Position numbers and translations under genes: made by a program
Part shown: piece after piece, positions 26,903 to 35,988 of the stretch
Layout of the letters: each line of letters begins with the position of its first letter
Numbering within the stretch: position 1 is the first letter of the stretch
Assembly: GCA_002869585.1 (NCBI GenBank)
Contig: PKUO01000088.1
Location: 79,863-143,862, forward strand
Reading direction: 5' to 3'
From: Sedimenticola sp.
GTDB taxonomy: Bacteria; Pseudomonadota; Gammaproteobacteria; Chromatiales; Chromatiaceae
DNA: 64,000 bases
The notes under the pieces: generated by a model
Told to the model about the DNA's origin: nothing
Databases searched by the model: none
The model's input: only the letters and a program-made list of their open reading frames with translations

Positions 26903-28165
26903 GTGGAAGCTTTAACACAGTTGAGTTACGCGCTCGACACATTCTATTTTCTGGTTTCGGGTGCCCTGGTGATGTGGATGGCAGCCGGTTTTGCAATGCT
27001 CGAGGCGGGCCTGGTGCGGGCGAAAAATACCGCTGAGATTCTGACCAAGAACGTCGCCCTGTTTGCCATCGCCTGTATCATGTTCATGCTGATGGGTTAC
27101 AACATCATGTACCCCGGTGATGCGGCCAGCAGCTGGTGGCCGGGTATCTCCTTCCTGCTCGGTGCAGACAACACGGTGGAAGCCGTGGTTGCCGGCGGCG
27201 AAGATGCCCCTTACTACTCCACCATGGCCGATTTCTTCTTCCAGGTGGTGTTCGTCGCCACGGCCATGTCGATTGTCTCGGGTGCCGTGGCTGAACGCAT
27301 GAAGCTGTGGAGCTTCCTGGTGTTCGCGGTGTTCATGACCGGTCTGATCTACCCGATTCAGGGCTATTGGAAGTGGGGCGGTGGTTTCCTTGATGCCGCT
27401 GGTTTCCAGGATTTCGCCGGCTCAGGCGTGGTCCATCTCTGCGGTGCCGCCGCGGCCCTGGCCGGTGTGATTCTGCTGGGTGCGCGTAAGGGCAAGTACG
27501 GACCTAATGGTGAGGTGCGGGCCATCCCTGGCGCCAACATGCCGCTGGCTACCCTGGGTATGTTCATCCTCTGGCTGGGTTGGTTCGGGTTCAACGGTGG
27601 TTCCGAACTGAAGATCTCTGATGTCAGTGAGGCCAACTCGGTGGCGGCGGTATTCGTCAATACCAACATGGCTGCGGCCGGTGGTGTGGTTGCCGCGTTG
27701 CTGATGGCGCGTCTGATCTTCGGCAAGGCCGATCTGACCATGGCCCTCAACGGCGCTCTAGCCGGTCTGGTTGCCATTACGGCTGAACCCCTAGCGCCCA
27801 GTGCGCTGTGGGCAACCGGTGTCGGCGTCATCGGCGGTATGCTGGTGGTGTTAGCAATCATTACCCTGGATAAGTTGAAGATCGATGATCCGGTGGGTGC
27901 CATCTCGGTACATGGTGTGGTGGGCATGTGGGGACTGCTCGCGGTTCCTTTCTCCAACACCGATGCGACCTTTGCCGCTCAGCTCACCGGACTGACCGTG
28001 ATTTTCGCCTGGACCTTCACCGCCAGCTTCATCGTCTGGTTGGTGTTAAAGATGACCATGGGCATTCGGGTCTCCGAGGAAGAGGAGTACGAGGGTTGTG
28101 ATATCGGCGAGTGTGGCCTGGAGGCCTATCCCGAGTTCACCGGCTCCCGTGGGTCAGCCATCTAG
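26903..28165 (+). CDS. amtB: Ammonium transporter AmtB
   Basis: A 420-residue ammonium channel with about eleven membrane spans. The twin pore histidines lie in [16 protein letters not shown] and [16 protein letters not shown]. There is no cleavable signal peptide of the E. coli type; the N-terminus [20 protein letters not shown] enters the membrane early. The GTG start at 26903 follows GGAGG. The acidic C-terminus ([13 protein letters not shown]) is cytoplasmic, where GlnK contacts AmtB. A strong terminator follows 26 bp after the stop. Confidence 0.96.
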   Translation: MEALTQLSYALDTFYFLVSGALVMWMAAGFAMLEAGLVRAKNTAEILTKNVALFAIACIMFMLMGYNIMYPGDAASSWWPGISFLLGADNTVEAVVAGGEDAPYYSTMADFFFQVVFVATAMSIVSGAVAERMKLWSFLVFAVFMTGLIYPIQGYWKWGGGFLDAAGFQDFAGSGVVHLCGAAAALAGVILLGARKGKYGPNGEVRAIPGANMPLATLGMFILWLGWFGFNGGSELKISDVSEANSVAAVFVNTNMAAAGGVVAALLMARLIFGKADLTMALNGALAGLVAITAEPLAPSALWATGVGVIGGMLVVLAIITLDKLKIDDPVGAISVHGVVGMWGLLAVPFSNTDATFAAQLTGLTVIFAWTFTASFIVWLVLKMTMGIRVSEEEEYEGCDIGECGLEAYPEFTGSRGSAI

Positions 28166-28191
28166 CAAACTCCCTGATGGGAAAAGAGCAA

Positions 28192-28218
28192 GGCGAGGGT
28201 CACCCCTCGCCTTTTTTT
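28192..28218 (+). terminator. Rho-independent terminator of glnK-amtB
   Basis: Arms GGCGAGGG and CCCTCGCC with loop TCAC, followed by seven T residues. The group II intron begins only 3 bp after the T-run. Confidence 0.95.
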
Positions 28219-28221
28219 ATG

Positions 28222-30150
28222 GTGCGCCAGGCATGGCGCGTAGCGCCTTGCCTGGCGCTGTTCTGGTCGCTGTGGTGGTGACTGGATGACTTGGAGGTGC
28301 AAGTCCTCTACCGGCCCGGCAAGGGGAACGGTTAGCCGAACAGCAAGGGTGTCCATCGTGAGGTGGAATCTGAAGGAAGCCGAAGGCAAAGCACTGGCCC
28401 GACGAACAGAAACCGCATAGGAGGCGGCCGCAGTGGGTAAGGAGTCCATTATCTTCAAAGCCCAAAACTTGCACAGAAACTGCGAACGTAGATGCGGCGG
28501 GTATAAGTGTGAAGGTCACGCGCATTACCCTGGGAGGTCTGTCTACCTGCCACTGGCTAGCGCTGTCGTGAGGCGGCGCGATGGGTGGGCAGAAGTCAGC
28601 CGAGGCCATAATAGGTTGCTTGACCAGCGACTGAAGGGCCGAACATGCAACAGGGACTGGGAACCCTGCACCTCGATGATTTCAGGAGTCGCAGACAGAA
28701 GGGCAAAGCTCTTCCCCATCGGTGAGGGTGGCGGGCAGTACCCGCTAGCGTACCCGGCTGGGGCGACAAGGATCACGGCGGTACAGGCCAACTCTCATGA
28801 GGGGCCGACATGGGACTGATGTCGGCGGTACTGGAACGAGGCAACATGATGCGGGCCTATGAACGGGTGCTCCGAAACAAGGGAGCCCCCGGCGTGGACG
28901 GCATGGCGGTGGGAGAACTCAAAGCCCACCTGAAAGTCCATTGGCCCGAAATCAAAGAGCAACTGCTGGAAGGTCGATACCAGCCGCTACCGGTGCGCAA
29001 GGTAGAGATACCCAAGCCCGGCGGTGGTCAACGTATGCTGGGAATTCCCAGCGCACAGGACCGGCTTATCCAGCAAGCCCTGCATCAAATTCTGAGTCCT
29101 CTGTTTGAGGAGACGTTCTCGACCCACAGCTACGGCTTTCGAGCGGGCCGCAGTGCCGCGCAAGCGGTACAGCAGGCCCGTAGCTATATCGAAGAAGGAC
29201 GCCGCTGGGTGGTGGATGCCGATCTGGAGAAGTTCTTCGACCGGGTGAACCACGACATCCTAATGTCGCGGTTGGCCCGCAAGGTGGAAGACAAGCGGAT
29301 ACTCAAACTGATCCGAAGTTACCTCCAGGCCGGGATCATGGAAGGCGGGATCACGACCGCACGGACCGAGGGCACACCGCAAGGCGGTCCCCTCTCCCCA
29401 CTGTTGTCCAATATCCTGCTGACCGACCTGGATCGGGAACTGGAACGGCGGGGTCACCGCTTCTGCCGGTACGCGGACGACTGCAACATCTACGTCCGAA
29501 GCCAACGGGCAGGGGAGCGGGTGCTGGTCTCCATGACCCACTTTCTGGAGAGCCGCCTGAAACTGCGGGTCAACCGGGATAAGAGTGGGGTGGATCGTCC
29601 GTGGAAGCGCAGCTTTCTCGGCTACACCGTCTGCAGCCGGAAATACAACGTGCGTCTGAAGGTGGCCCCCAAGTCGATTCAACGACTCAAGGGCAATCTC
29701 AAGGCGTTGTTCCGTGCAGCGAGAGGCCGCTCCATCAGGCGAACCCTTGCCGAGCTGGCCCCAAAACTCCGGGGCTGGGCCAATTACTTCCGCCATGCGG
29801 GAGTCAAAGGGGTATTCGAGGAACTGGATGGCTGGATACGCCGCCATCTTCGTAAGATCCTCTGGCGGCAATGGAAGCGCCCGTTGACACGTGCCAGGAA
29901 GCTGATGCGTTTAGGTCTATCTGAGGTCCGCGCCTGGACGAGCGCCACCAACGGGCGCGGCCCGTGGTGGAACTCCGGTGCTTCGCACCTGAACCAGGCG
30001 CTGACGAAGAAGCGCTTTGATCGCCTTGGACTAGTATCGCTGATGGATCAGTTCCATCGGCTCAAATGTGTTGTGTGAACCGCCGTGGTACGGAACCGTA
30101 TGCCCGGTGGTGTGAGAGGACGGAGGGGGTGACCCCTCCTCCTACTCGAT
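28222..30150 (+). mobile_element. Group II intron, probably class C (IIC)
   Basis: The 5' end GTGCGCCAGGCATGGCGC matches the GUGYG start and early domain I of IIC introns. Domain V lies at 30077-30112 (GAACCGCCGTGG, loop region ACGGAACCGT, CCGGTGGTGT) and includes a CGC triad as in class C. Domain VI (30117-30150) ends in CTACTCGAT. Domain IV holds the reverse transcriptase gene. The position, 3 bp after a rho-independent terminator hairpin, is the known target preference of IIC introns. Total 1,929 bp; it looks intact. Confidence 0.88.
28810..30078 (+). CDS. ltrA: Group II intron reverse transcriptase/maturase
   Basis: A 422-residue intron-encoded protein. RT motifs are complete: GAPGVDGMAV, SYGFRAGRSAAQAV, VVDADLEKFFDRVNHD, TPQGGPLSPLLSNILL, and the catalytic RYADDCNIYV. 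A maturase (X) domain follows (GWANYFRHAGVKGVFEELD). There is no C-terminal HNH endonuclease domain, as expected of class C enzymes, which use nicks or single-stranded targets. The ATG at 28810 is preceded by GAGGGG. The stop codon overlaps the start of intron domain V. Confidence 0.95.
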   Translation: MGLMSAVLERGNMMRAYERVLRNKGAPGVDGMAVGELKAHLKVHWPEIKEQLLEGRYQPLPVRKVEIPKPGGGQRMLGIPSAQDRLIQQALHQILSPLFEETFSTHSYGFRAGRSAAQAVQQARSYIEEGRRWVVDADLEKFFDRVNHDILMSRLARKVEDKRILKLIRSYLQAGIMEGGITTARTEGTPQGGPLSPLLSNILLTDLDRELERRGHRFCRYADDCNIYVRSQRAGERVLVSMTHFLESRLKLRVNRDKSGVDRPWKRSFLGYTVCSRKYNVRLKVAPKSIQRLKGNLKALFRAARGRSIRRTLAELAPKLRGWANYFRHAGVKGVFEELDGWIRRHLRKILWRQWKRPLTRARKLMRLGLSEVRAWTSATNGRGPWWNSGASHLNQALTKKRFDRLGLVSLMDQFHRLKCVV

Positions 30151-30165
30151 TCCTGAAAATCTCTG

Positions 30166-31854
30166 TCAGAGCTTGAAGTGGCCCAGCAGGGTATGCAGTC
30201 GGTTGGCAGCGCTGTTGAGTTCTGCGACCTGGGTATCGGTCTGACGCATATCATCGGCGGTCTCGGCGGCCATCTGGCTGATGCCGTTGAGATTGCGGTT
30301 GATCTCCTCTATGACCTGTCCTTGCTCTTCCGCGGCGGTGGCGATGTGATTGGTCATGTCGGTAATTGATGAGACAGAGCTGGTTACCGTGCTCAGCTGC
30401 TCGCCGGCGTGGGTGACCAGTTCCACCGTTTTGTCGACCCGGCTCAGGCTCTTCTCCATGGCGCTGACCATCTCCCGGGTGGCGTGCTGCAACTGCTCGG
30501 TCATCACCTGGATCTCTTCGGTGGACTCCTGGGTGCGCCCGGCCAGTGTGCGCACCTCATCGGCGACCACCGCAAACCCACGGCCCTGCTCGCCGGCGCG
30601 TGCCGCCTCGATTGCGGCGTTCAGCGCCAGCAGGTTGGTCTGCTCGGCAATGCTGCGGATCACATCCAGCACCCCGCCGATATTCTGGCTGTCGGTCTGC
30701 AGGCGCGCCAGCGCCTCGGAGGCCTTGGCGATATCCTTGGCCAGTGCCTGGGTGGAGGTGATACTGTCCTCGACAACCTTCTGTCCCTGAAGCGATGCCT
30801 GAACGGTTGCCTGGGTGGCGTCAGCGGTATGCGAGGTGTTCCTGGCGATCTCCTGAGCCGTGGCGGCGATTTCCGTGGCAGCGGTGGCTACATGGGCACA
30901 ATCCTCCTCCTGCTGATGAACGGTGCGCGTGGTTCGCGTGGTGATCTGGCTCAGATTGCCGGAAAGTTGGTTGAGGCTTTCGTTGGAGAGCGCCACTTCG
31001 GAGATGGTCTGGTGCAGCCTGTCGATAAAGCGGTTGAAGGCCTTGCCGATTCTGGCCACCTCATGCTCGCCCTCCTGGTCAAGGCGCTGACTGAGATCGC
31101 CATTGCCCTGGGCGATTTCACAGAGGGCGTCAACCACCGCCTCCAGGCGGCAACCGATGGCCTTGCGGTAGATCAGCCACATGGCCGCAAACAGCACGAC
31201 CAGCAGGAGGATCAGGGCGCCGATCAGGTAGTTACTCATAGTCTGGCCGTTGGCCAGTGCCTGTTGGATTGATGTCTCGACCTCGAGCACGCCGCGAACC
31301 TCGCCCAGTTTCCAGTCGTTCTTGGGTGTATCGGCCAGGCTGTTATGGCAGGAGACGCAGGCATCCGCCACCATCAGGTCGGCAATGCCGACCCGTACGA
31401 TCGGCTCGCCGTTTTTGATCTCGGTGCGCACATAGGTCTGAGTGGGATTTTTTGCCAAGGTGTCCCAGGCAGCCTGCTGATAGCTATCGAGTTTTCGCTT
31501 CTCACGATTGGGGAAGGGGAAGGCGGAATAGAGCTTGATGTCGGTGCCCTGATCCTTGAGCAGCTCGCCCAGATCGTGAATCATGGTTGCTGGCAAGGGG
31601 ATACTGTCCGCTTCGTTACTGTGGTTGAAAGACCCCTTGAGGTTGGTTTTTTCCACTACCTTGGCGATCACGTTTTTAGTGTAGTAAGCCCTCAACGTCT
31701 TGAATTGATTGACGGTTTTGGTGGCGTTCAGGACGGCTTCCTGTTTCGCGCTGTTTTCCACCATGACCGGTATGTACCATGCCAGGCCGGCCAGGCCGAT
31801 GATGAATACACCGAAGACCGGGAAGAAAAGACGCCAGAATAAAGTCCGTTTCAT
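30166..31854 (-). CDS. Methyl-accepting chemotaxis protein with haem-binding DUF3365-type sensor
   Basis: A 562-residue chemoreceptor: N-terminal span ([19 protein letters not shown]), a periplasmic domain of about 170 residues, second span ([20 protein letters not shown]), HAMP, and the signalling domain with the conserved tip [20 protein letters not shown] and [15 protein letters not shown]. The periplasmic part resembles Tll0287-like/DUF3365 domains and holds a c-type haem motif, CVSCH, in [14 protein letters not shown], so it probably senses redox state, oxygen or NO. ATG 31854 (9 bases after AGG) is preferred over ATG 31860. The stop lies 15 bp from the intron end. Confidence 0.92.
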   Translation of the reverse strand: MKRTLFWRLFFPVFGVFIIGLAGLAWYIPVMVENSAKQEAVLNATKTVNQFKTLRAYYTKNVIAKVVEKTNLKGSFNHSNEADSIPLPATMIHDLGELLKDQGTDIKLYSAFPFPNREKRKLDSYQQAAWDTLAKNPTQTYVRTEIKNGEPIVRVGIADLMVADACVSCHNSLADTPKNDWKLGEVRGVLEVETSIQQALANGQTMSNYLIGALILLLVVLFAAMWLIYRKAIGCRLEAVVDALCEIAQGNGDLSQRLDQEGEHEVARIGKAFNRFIDRLHQTISEVALSNESLNQLSGNLSQITTRTTRTVHQQEEDCAHVATAATEIAATAQEIARNTSHTADATQATVQASLQGQKVVEDSITSTQALAKDIAKASEALARLQTDSQNIGGVLDVIRSIAEQTNLLALNAAIEAARAGEQGRGFAVVADEVRTLAGRTQESTEEIQVMTEQLQHATREMVSAMEKSLSRVDKTVELVTHAGEQLSTVTSSVSSITDMTNHIATAAEEQGQVIEEINRNLNGISQMAAETADDMRQTDTQVAELNSAANRLHTLLGHFKL

Positions 31855-31993
31855 AGTCATTTACCTGAGTGGAAAGAGAAGGGTAGAGGTATCTTCGGCC
31901 AGTTGTTGACAAATCTTTAACCGGATTAGCTGCAGCATCCGTGGATTCACCGTACAATTCCTTTACTTCGTAACGCCTTTCGGTAAGTGCCGC

Positions 31994-32674
31994 ATGAGTT
32001 CAGAACAGCACGACAAGCCCCTCTGCCCGGTTGAGCAACCGGACTGTGCCTACCTGGAGGAGGTGTCGATGCTGCGCGCGAAAACCGAGGAGTTGTCGGA
32101 TCTGGTGCATACCGACACCCTCACCGGGCTGTTCAATTTCCGCCACTTCTCCCTGGTCCTGGATCAGGAGATGGAGCGAACCCGCCGCGCTGGTCAGTCA
32201 ACCGCCCTGGTGATGCTGGATCTCGATCACTTCAAGCAGGTGAATGACACCTGGGGCCATGACACCGGCAACCGGGTGCTGGTCCATCTGGCGGAGATCA
32301 TGACCCAGGTGTTGCGCAAGGTGGACATCCCCTGCCGTTACGGCGGTGAGGAGTTCGCGGTGATTCTCCCGGGCACGCCCTTGCCGAGGGCGGTGCATGC
32401 CGCCCAGCGCCTGCGCCTGGCCCTGCAGCAGACCCCGCTGTTGCTGGATGACGGCCGGCAGATCGATGTCACCGCGAGCATGGGGGTTACCGTCTTCCTG
32501 CGCGACAGCAACCTCAGCGCCGATGCGCTGGTCAAAGAGGCCGATCACTATCTCTACCAGGCGAAAAAGGCGGGGCGAAACCGCGTCGCCTATCCCGACC
32601 TCGAGCAGTACCGGCCGAATGGCCAGGTGGGTGCCGATGAAAAGGCCGCACTGTTTGGCAGCGATGAGTCATGA
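31994..32674 (+). CDS. Diguanylate cyclase (GGDEF domain)
   Basis: A 226-residue soluble protein with a short N-terminal helix and one GGDEF domain: DTLTGLFNFRHFSLVLDQE, LVMLDLDHFKQVNDTWGH and the active-site loop RYGGEEFAVILPG. It should make c-di-GMP. No RxxD inhibitory site is obvious before the loop, and no sensory domain is present. Divergent from the haem-MCP gene across 139 bp, suggesting shared regulation. Its last bases overlap the next gene (ATGA). Confidence 0.92.
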   Translation: MSSEQHDKPLCPVEQPDCAYLEEVSMLRAKTEELSDLVHTDTLTGLFNFRHFSLVLDQEMERTRRAGQSTALVMLDLDHFKQVNDTWGHDTGNRVLVHLAEIMTQVLRKVDIPCRYGGEEFAVILPGTPLPRAVHAAQRLRLALQQTPLLLDDGRQIDVTASMGVTVFLRDSNLSADALVKEADHYLYQAKKAGRNRVAYPDLEQYRPNGQVGADEKAALFGSDES

Positions 32675-33159
32675 ACCGGATACCAGACAGAGTACAGGGT
32701 CCGCGCACTGTATGGCGCATGGCGTGCCTGCTCTGCACACTGGCGCTGGCGCCGGCCTGGACCAATGCGGAGGTCTATCGCTGGGTGGATGAAAATGGCC
32801 GGATGCAGTTCAGTGACCGCCCGGTATCGGATACTGCCCAGGAGATCGAGATCAGACAAGCCCCGCCACTGTATAGCGATGACGCACGGCAGGATCAACA
32901 GCGTAAGCGCAAGCAGGCGAAGATGCTGGAGATGTTTCAGGACCAGCGTGATGAGAAGAGCAGACGTGATGCCGAGGAGAAACGCGTTGCCGCAGAACGG
33001 CAGAAACGCTGTGCCCGGGTCCGCGATCGCCTGCGCCGCTACCAGGGCTCGGCGTTGTATGAAAACCTGACCGAAGGCGACCGCCGCTATCTGACGGATG
33101 AAGAGCGCGCGAAGGTGATCGCCGAAACCGAGCGGGAAGTGAAGCATTGGTGCGATTAA
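32671..33159 (+). CDS. DUF4124-domain exported protein
   Basis: A 162-residue protein with a signal peptide (hydrophobic MACLLCTLALAPAW, likely cut after TNA) and an N-terminal DUF4124 domain, EVYRWVDENGRMQFSDRPV. The rest is a charged helical region rich in Arg, Lys and Glu with one Cys pair far apart. Function unknown; DUF4124 proteins are common periplasmic proteins in gammaproteobacteria. Start overlaps the stop of the cyclase gene by 4 bp, so the two are coupled. Confidence 0.88.
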   Translation: MNRIPDRVQGPRTVWRMACLLCTLALAPAWTNAEVYRWVDENGRMQFSDRPVSDTAQEIEIRQAPPLYSDDARQDQQRKRKQAKMLEMFQDQRDEKSRRDAEEKRVAAERQKRCARVRDRLRRYQGSALYENLTEGDRRYLTDEERAKVIAETEREVKHWCD

Positions 33160-33254
33160 CCTGCGTTTAATCAATAACAGCAATGGATGTGTGCTTGCCC
33201 GCACCCGGACCTAGACAGCATAATCGTCCCTTTGGCCTCGATTGAACTCCGCAC

Positions 33255-35135
33255 ATGAAAACAGACACCCCCACCATTCCGCAGAACTATGGCATCAACC
33301 GCTGGGGCGGTGGCTATTTTGGCATCAACTCCCAGGGACATGTGACGGTGACCCCCGAGCGGCACAGCCCGGTGCAGGTAGATCTCTATCAGCTGGCCAA
33401 CGAGGTCAAGGATCAGGGGCTGGCCTGGCCGGTGCTGGTGCGTTTTGTCGATATCCTGCACGACCGGGTGGCGACGCTGTGCCAGGGTTTCAGCCGGGCG
33501 TTTGAGAAGACCGGCTATGAGGGTCATTACAAGGCAGTCTACCCGATCAAGGTCAACCAGCAGCGCAGCGTGGTGGAGGAAATTCTTACCAAGGGCGGCT
33601 CCTGTGTCGGTCTCGAGGCAGGCAGCAAGCCCGAGCTGATGGTGGTGCTGGCGCACTCGCCGGCGGGTGGCGTGATCGTCTGCAATGGTTACAAGGACCG
33701 CGAATATATCCGCCTGGCGCTGATTGGCCAACGCCTCGGGCACCGGGTCTACATAGTCATCGAAAAACCCTCGGAGCTGGCGATTGTCCTGAGCGAGGCC
33801 GAGGAGATGGGCATAGATCCTCTGTTGGGTGTGCGCATACGCCTGTCGGCCTCGGCCACCGGTAACTGGCAAAACAGCGGTGGCGAGAAGGCCAAGTTCG
33901 GCCTGACCGCGGGCCAGTTGCTCGCGCTGGTCAATAAACTCAAGGAGCTGGACAAGCTCGACCGGCTGCAGTTGCTGCATTCGCATATCGGTTCACAGAT
34001 TCCCAACCTGCGCGATATCCGCCGCTGCATGGGCGAGGCGGCCCAGTTCTATGGCGAGTTGCGGCGTCTGGGGGTGAATATCAATGTGGTGGATGTGGGC
34101 GGTGGTCTGGGTGTCGATTACGAGGGCACCAGCTCCCGGCACTACTGCTCCATCAACTACTCCATCGAGGACTACGCGATCGAGGTGGTGCGCGCCCTGA
34201 AGCGTATCTGCAAGGAGTTATCGCTGCCTCATCCGGAGATTTTTTCCGAATCGGGCCGTGCCCTGACCGCCCATCATGCGATGTTGATCGTGAATGTGAT
34301 CGACAGCGAACCGGCGCCGGTCGGCATTGATTCGGTGGACCTGCCGGAAGATGCGCCGGATGTGCTGCACACCCTGAAGCTTGAACTGGAGCGCATCGGT
34401 GAAAGCTCCACCACCGAGGTGCTGCAGGAGGCTGAACACGGCCTGGGCGAGGCGCGCGATCTGTTCCAGCAGGGGATCATTACCCTGGAGGAGCGCGCCA
34501 TCGCGGAGGGTCTCTTCTATGCGATCTGCCGGCGTCTGCAGCCGCGGCTGCGTCCGGAGTCGAGCCGTCACCGCGAGCTGATCGACCAGCTCAACGAACG
34601 CCTGGCCGATCGGCTGTTCTGTAATTTCTCCCTGTTCCAGTCACTGCCGGATGTCTGGGCGATCGACCAGATCTTCCCGGTGATGCCCTTGCAGCGGCTC
34701 AACGAGGTGCCGACCCGCAACGCGGTGATCCATGACCTGACCTGCGATTCGGACGGCTGCGTCGAGAATTACGTCGATCAGGACGGGGTCGAGCGCAGTC
34801 TGCCGGTGCATGAACTGCGGGCGGATGAGCCCTATCTGCTGGGCATCTTCATGGTCGGCGCCTATCAGGAGATTCTCGGCGACATGCACAACCTGTTCGG
34901 GGATACCGATGCGGTCAATCTGGAGCTGGACGGCAAGGGCGGTTACAGCCTGACCCAGCACGAGAGCGGCGACTCGGTGGATGAGCTGATCCGCTATGTG
35001 CACTACTCCCCGGAGGCGATGCTGGAGAGCTACCGCAAGAAACTGCTGGCGTCCGATTTCGACCGCAACGAGACGCGCAAATATTTCCTCGAGCTGGAGG
35101 CCGGTTTGCACGGCTACACCTATTTCGAGGATTGA
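33255..35135 (+). CDS. speA: Biosynthetic arginine decarboxylase
   Basis: A 626-residue PLP enzyme (fold III) that makes agmatine for putrescine and polyamines. The PLP lysine lies in YPIKVNQQRSVVEE; the Gly-rich phosphate-binding loop is VVDVGGGLGVDYEGT; the C-terminal active-site Cys region is ITCDSDGC-like (TCDSDGCVENYV). N-terminal YGINRWGGGYFGIN is diagnostic of SpeA. Full length. No speB is nearby. It converges with the HAD gene 12 bp away. Confidence 0.96.
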   Translation: MKTDTPTIPQNYGINRWGGGYFGINSQGHVTVTPERHSPVQVDLYQLANEVKDQGLAWPVLVRFVDILHDRVATLCQGFSRAFEKTGYEGHYKAVYPIKVNQQRSVVEEILTKGGSCVGLEAGSKPELMVVLAHSPAGGVIVCNGYKDREYIRLALIGQRLGHRVYIVIEKPSELAIVLSEAEEMGIDPLLGVRIRLSASATGNWQNSGGEKAKFGLTAGQLLALVNKLKELDKLDRLQLLHSHIGSQIPNLRDIRRCMGEAAQFYGELRRLGVNINVVDVGGGLGVDYEGTSSRHYCSINYSIEDYAIEVVRALKRICKELSLPHPEIFSESGRALTAHHAMLIVNVIDSEPAPVGIDSVDLPEDAPDVLHTLKLELERIGESSTTEVLQEAEHGLGEARDLFQQGIITLEERAIAEGLFYAICRRLQPRLRPESSRHRELIDQLNERLADRLFCNFSLFQSLPDVWAIDQIFPVMPLQRLNEVPTRNAVIHDLTCDSDGCVENYVDQDGVERSLPVHELRADEPYLLGIFMVGAYQEILGDMHNLFGDTDAVNLELDGKGGYSLTQHESGDSVDELIRYVHYSPEAMLESYRKKLLASDFDRNETRKYFLELEAGLHGYTYFED

Positions 35136-35147
35136 TTTTGCGGGGGC

Positions 35148-35828
35148 TCAGGCGGTCGACTCTCCCAACACTCCGACCAGTTCAGTGAGCCCGGTGATGG
35201 TTGCGCTCGGCTCTATCCCCCAGGGGTCGAACAGCGCGCTGGCCTGACGCTGTACCCAGGCGGTGTGGAAACCGCAGTGGTGCGCACCCAGGATGTCGAA
35301 GGGATTGCTCGATATCAGCCAGGTCTCCTGCGCCTCGGACTGGGTACGCTGGTTGAACAGCCGGTAGACCGCCGGGTCCGGCTTGAAGCTTTTTATCTCA
35401 TCCACGCTGATCACATCCAGCAGGTAGTCGCGGATGCAGGCGTGTTGCAACAGGTTTTCCACATCCCCGGGCAGGCCGTTGGAGAAGGCGTAAAGCCGAT
35501 GCTGAGTCTGGCTCAGCATCTCGAGTGCCTGGCGTGCATCGTCGAAGGCAGGCAGTACCCGGTATGCGTCAAGCAGCGCCTGGGACTGGGCGCCGGTCAG
35601 GCCAAGGTCGAACTCGCGGCAGGTGTAGCTCAGGGCATCGCGGGTGCAGATGGAAAAATCCCGGTAGGCCCCCATCAGACCACGGCGGAAGCTGTATTCA
35701 AGCTGTTTCTCCCGCCAGCGTGAGGAGAAGGCCGCCGCCCGCTCACCCAGGTGCGGGCGCAGTGCATCCACCACGCCGGCGGTGTTGATCAGGGTTCCGT
35801 AGACATCAAAGGCGAGGGTATATGGCAT
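35148..35828 (-). CDS. HAD superfamily hydrolase, haloacid dehalogenase type II
   Basis: A 226-residue HAD enzyme of the L-2-haloacid dehalogenase subgroup. The nucleophile Asp is in LAFDVYGTLINT, motif II Ser/Asn in YAFSNGLPGD, motif III Lys in SFKPDPAVYRLF, and the end motif ISSNPFDILGA. The ATG at 35828 follows AAGG at 7 bases; a 61-residue upstream extension would run into the polA promoter region and is rejected. True substrate unknown. Confidence 0.9.
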   Translation of the reverse strand: MPYTLAFDVYGTLINTAGVVDALRPHLGERAAAFSSRWREKQLEYSFRRGLMGAYRDFSICTRDALSYTCREFDLGLTGAQSQALLDAYRVLPAFDDARQALEMLSQTQHRLYAFSNGLPGDVENLLQHACIRDYLLDVISVDEIKSFKPDPAVYRLFNQRTQSEAQETWLISSNPFDILGAHHCGFHTAWVQRQASALFDPWGIEPSATITGLTELVGVLGESTA

Positions 35829-35988
35829 GGGCTGACCTTGGCTGTTGGGTTTCTCGGGGGTGTTGTTCGATTCTAGCCGGTCTGGCCGTAGGTTTGTATG
35901 TCCAGTTGCGGTATCCTCTGGGCTATTATCAACAACAGGGTTGGGGTCGGACTGCACCGGCTTTGGCTCCTGGCTCCCAGGGAAATCG

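Noticed and set aside
28222..30150. Retron or diversity-generating element around the reverse transcriptase
   Set aside because: The RT has a maturase domain, and intron 5' end, domain V and domain VI are recognisable. There is no template/variable repeat pair or msr/msd-like structure.
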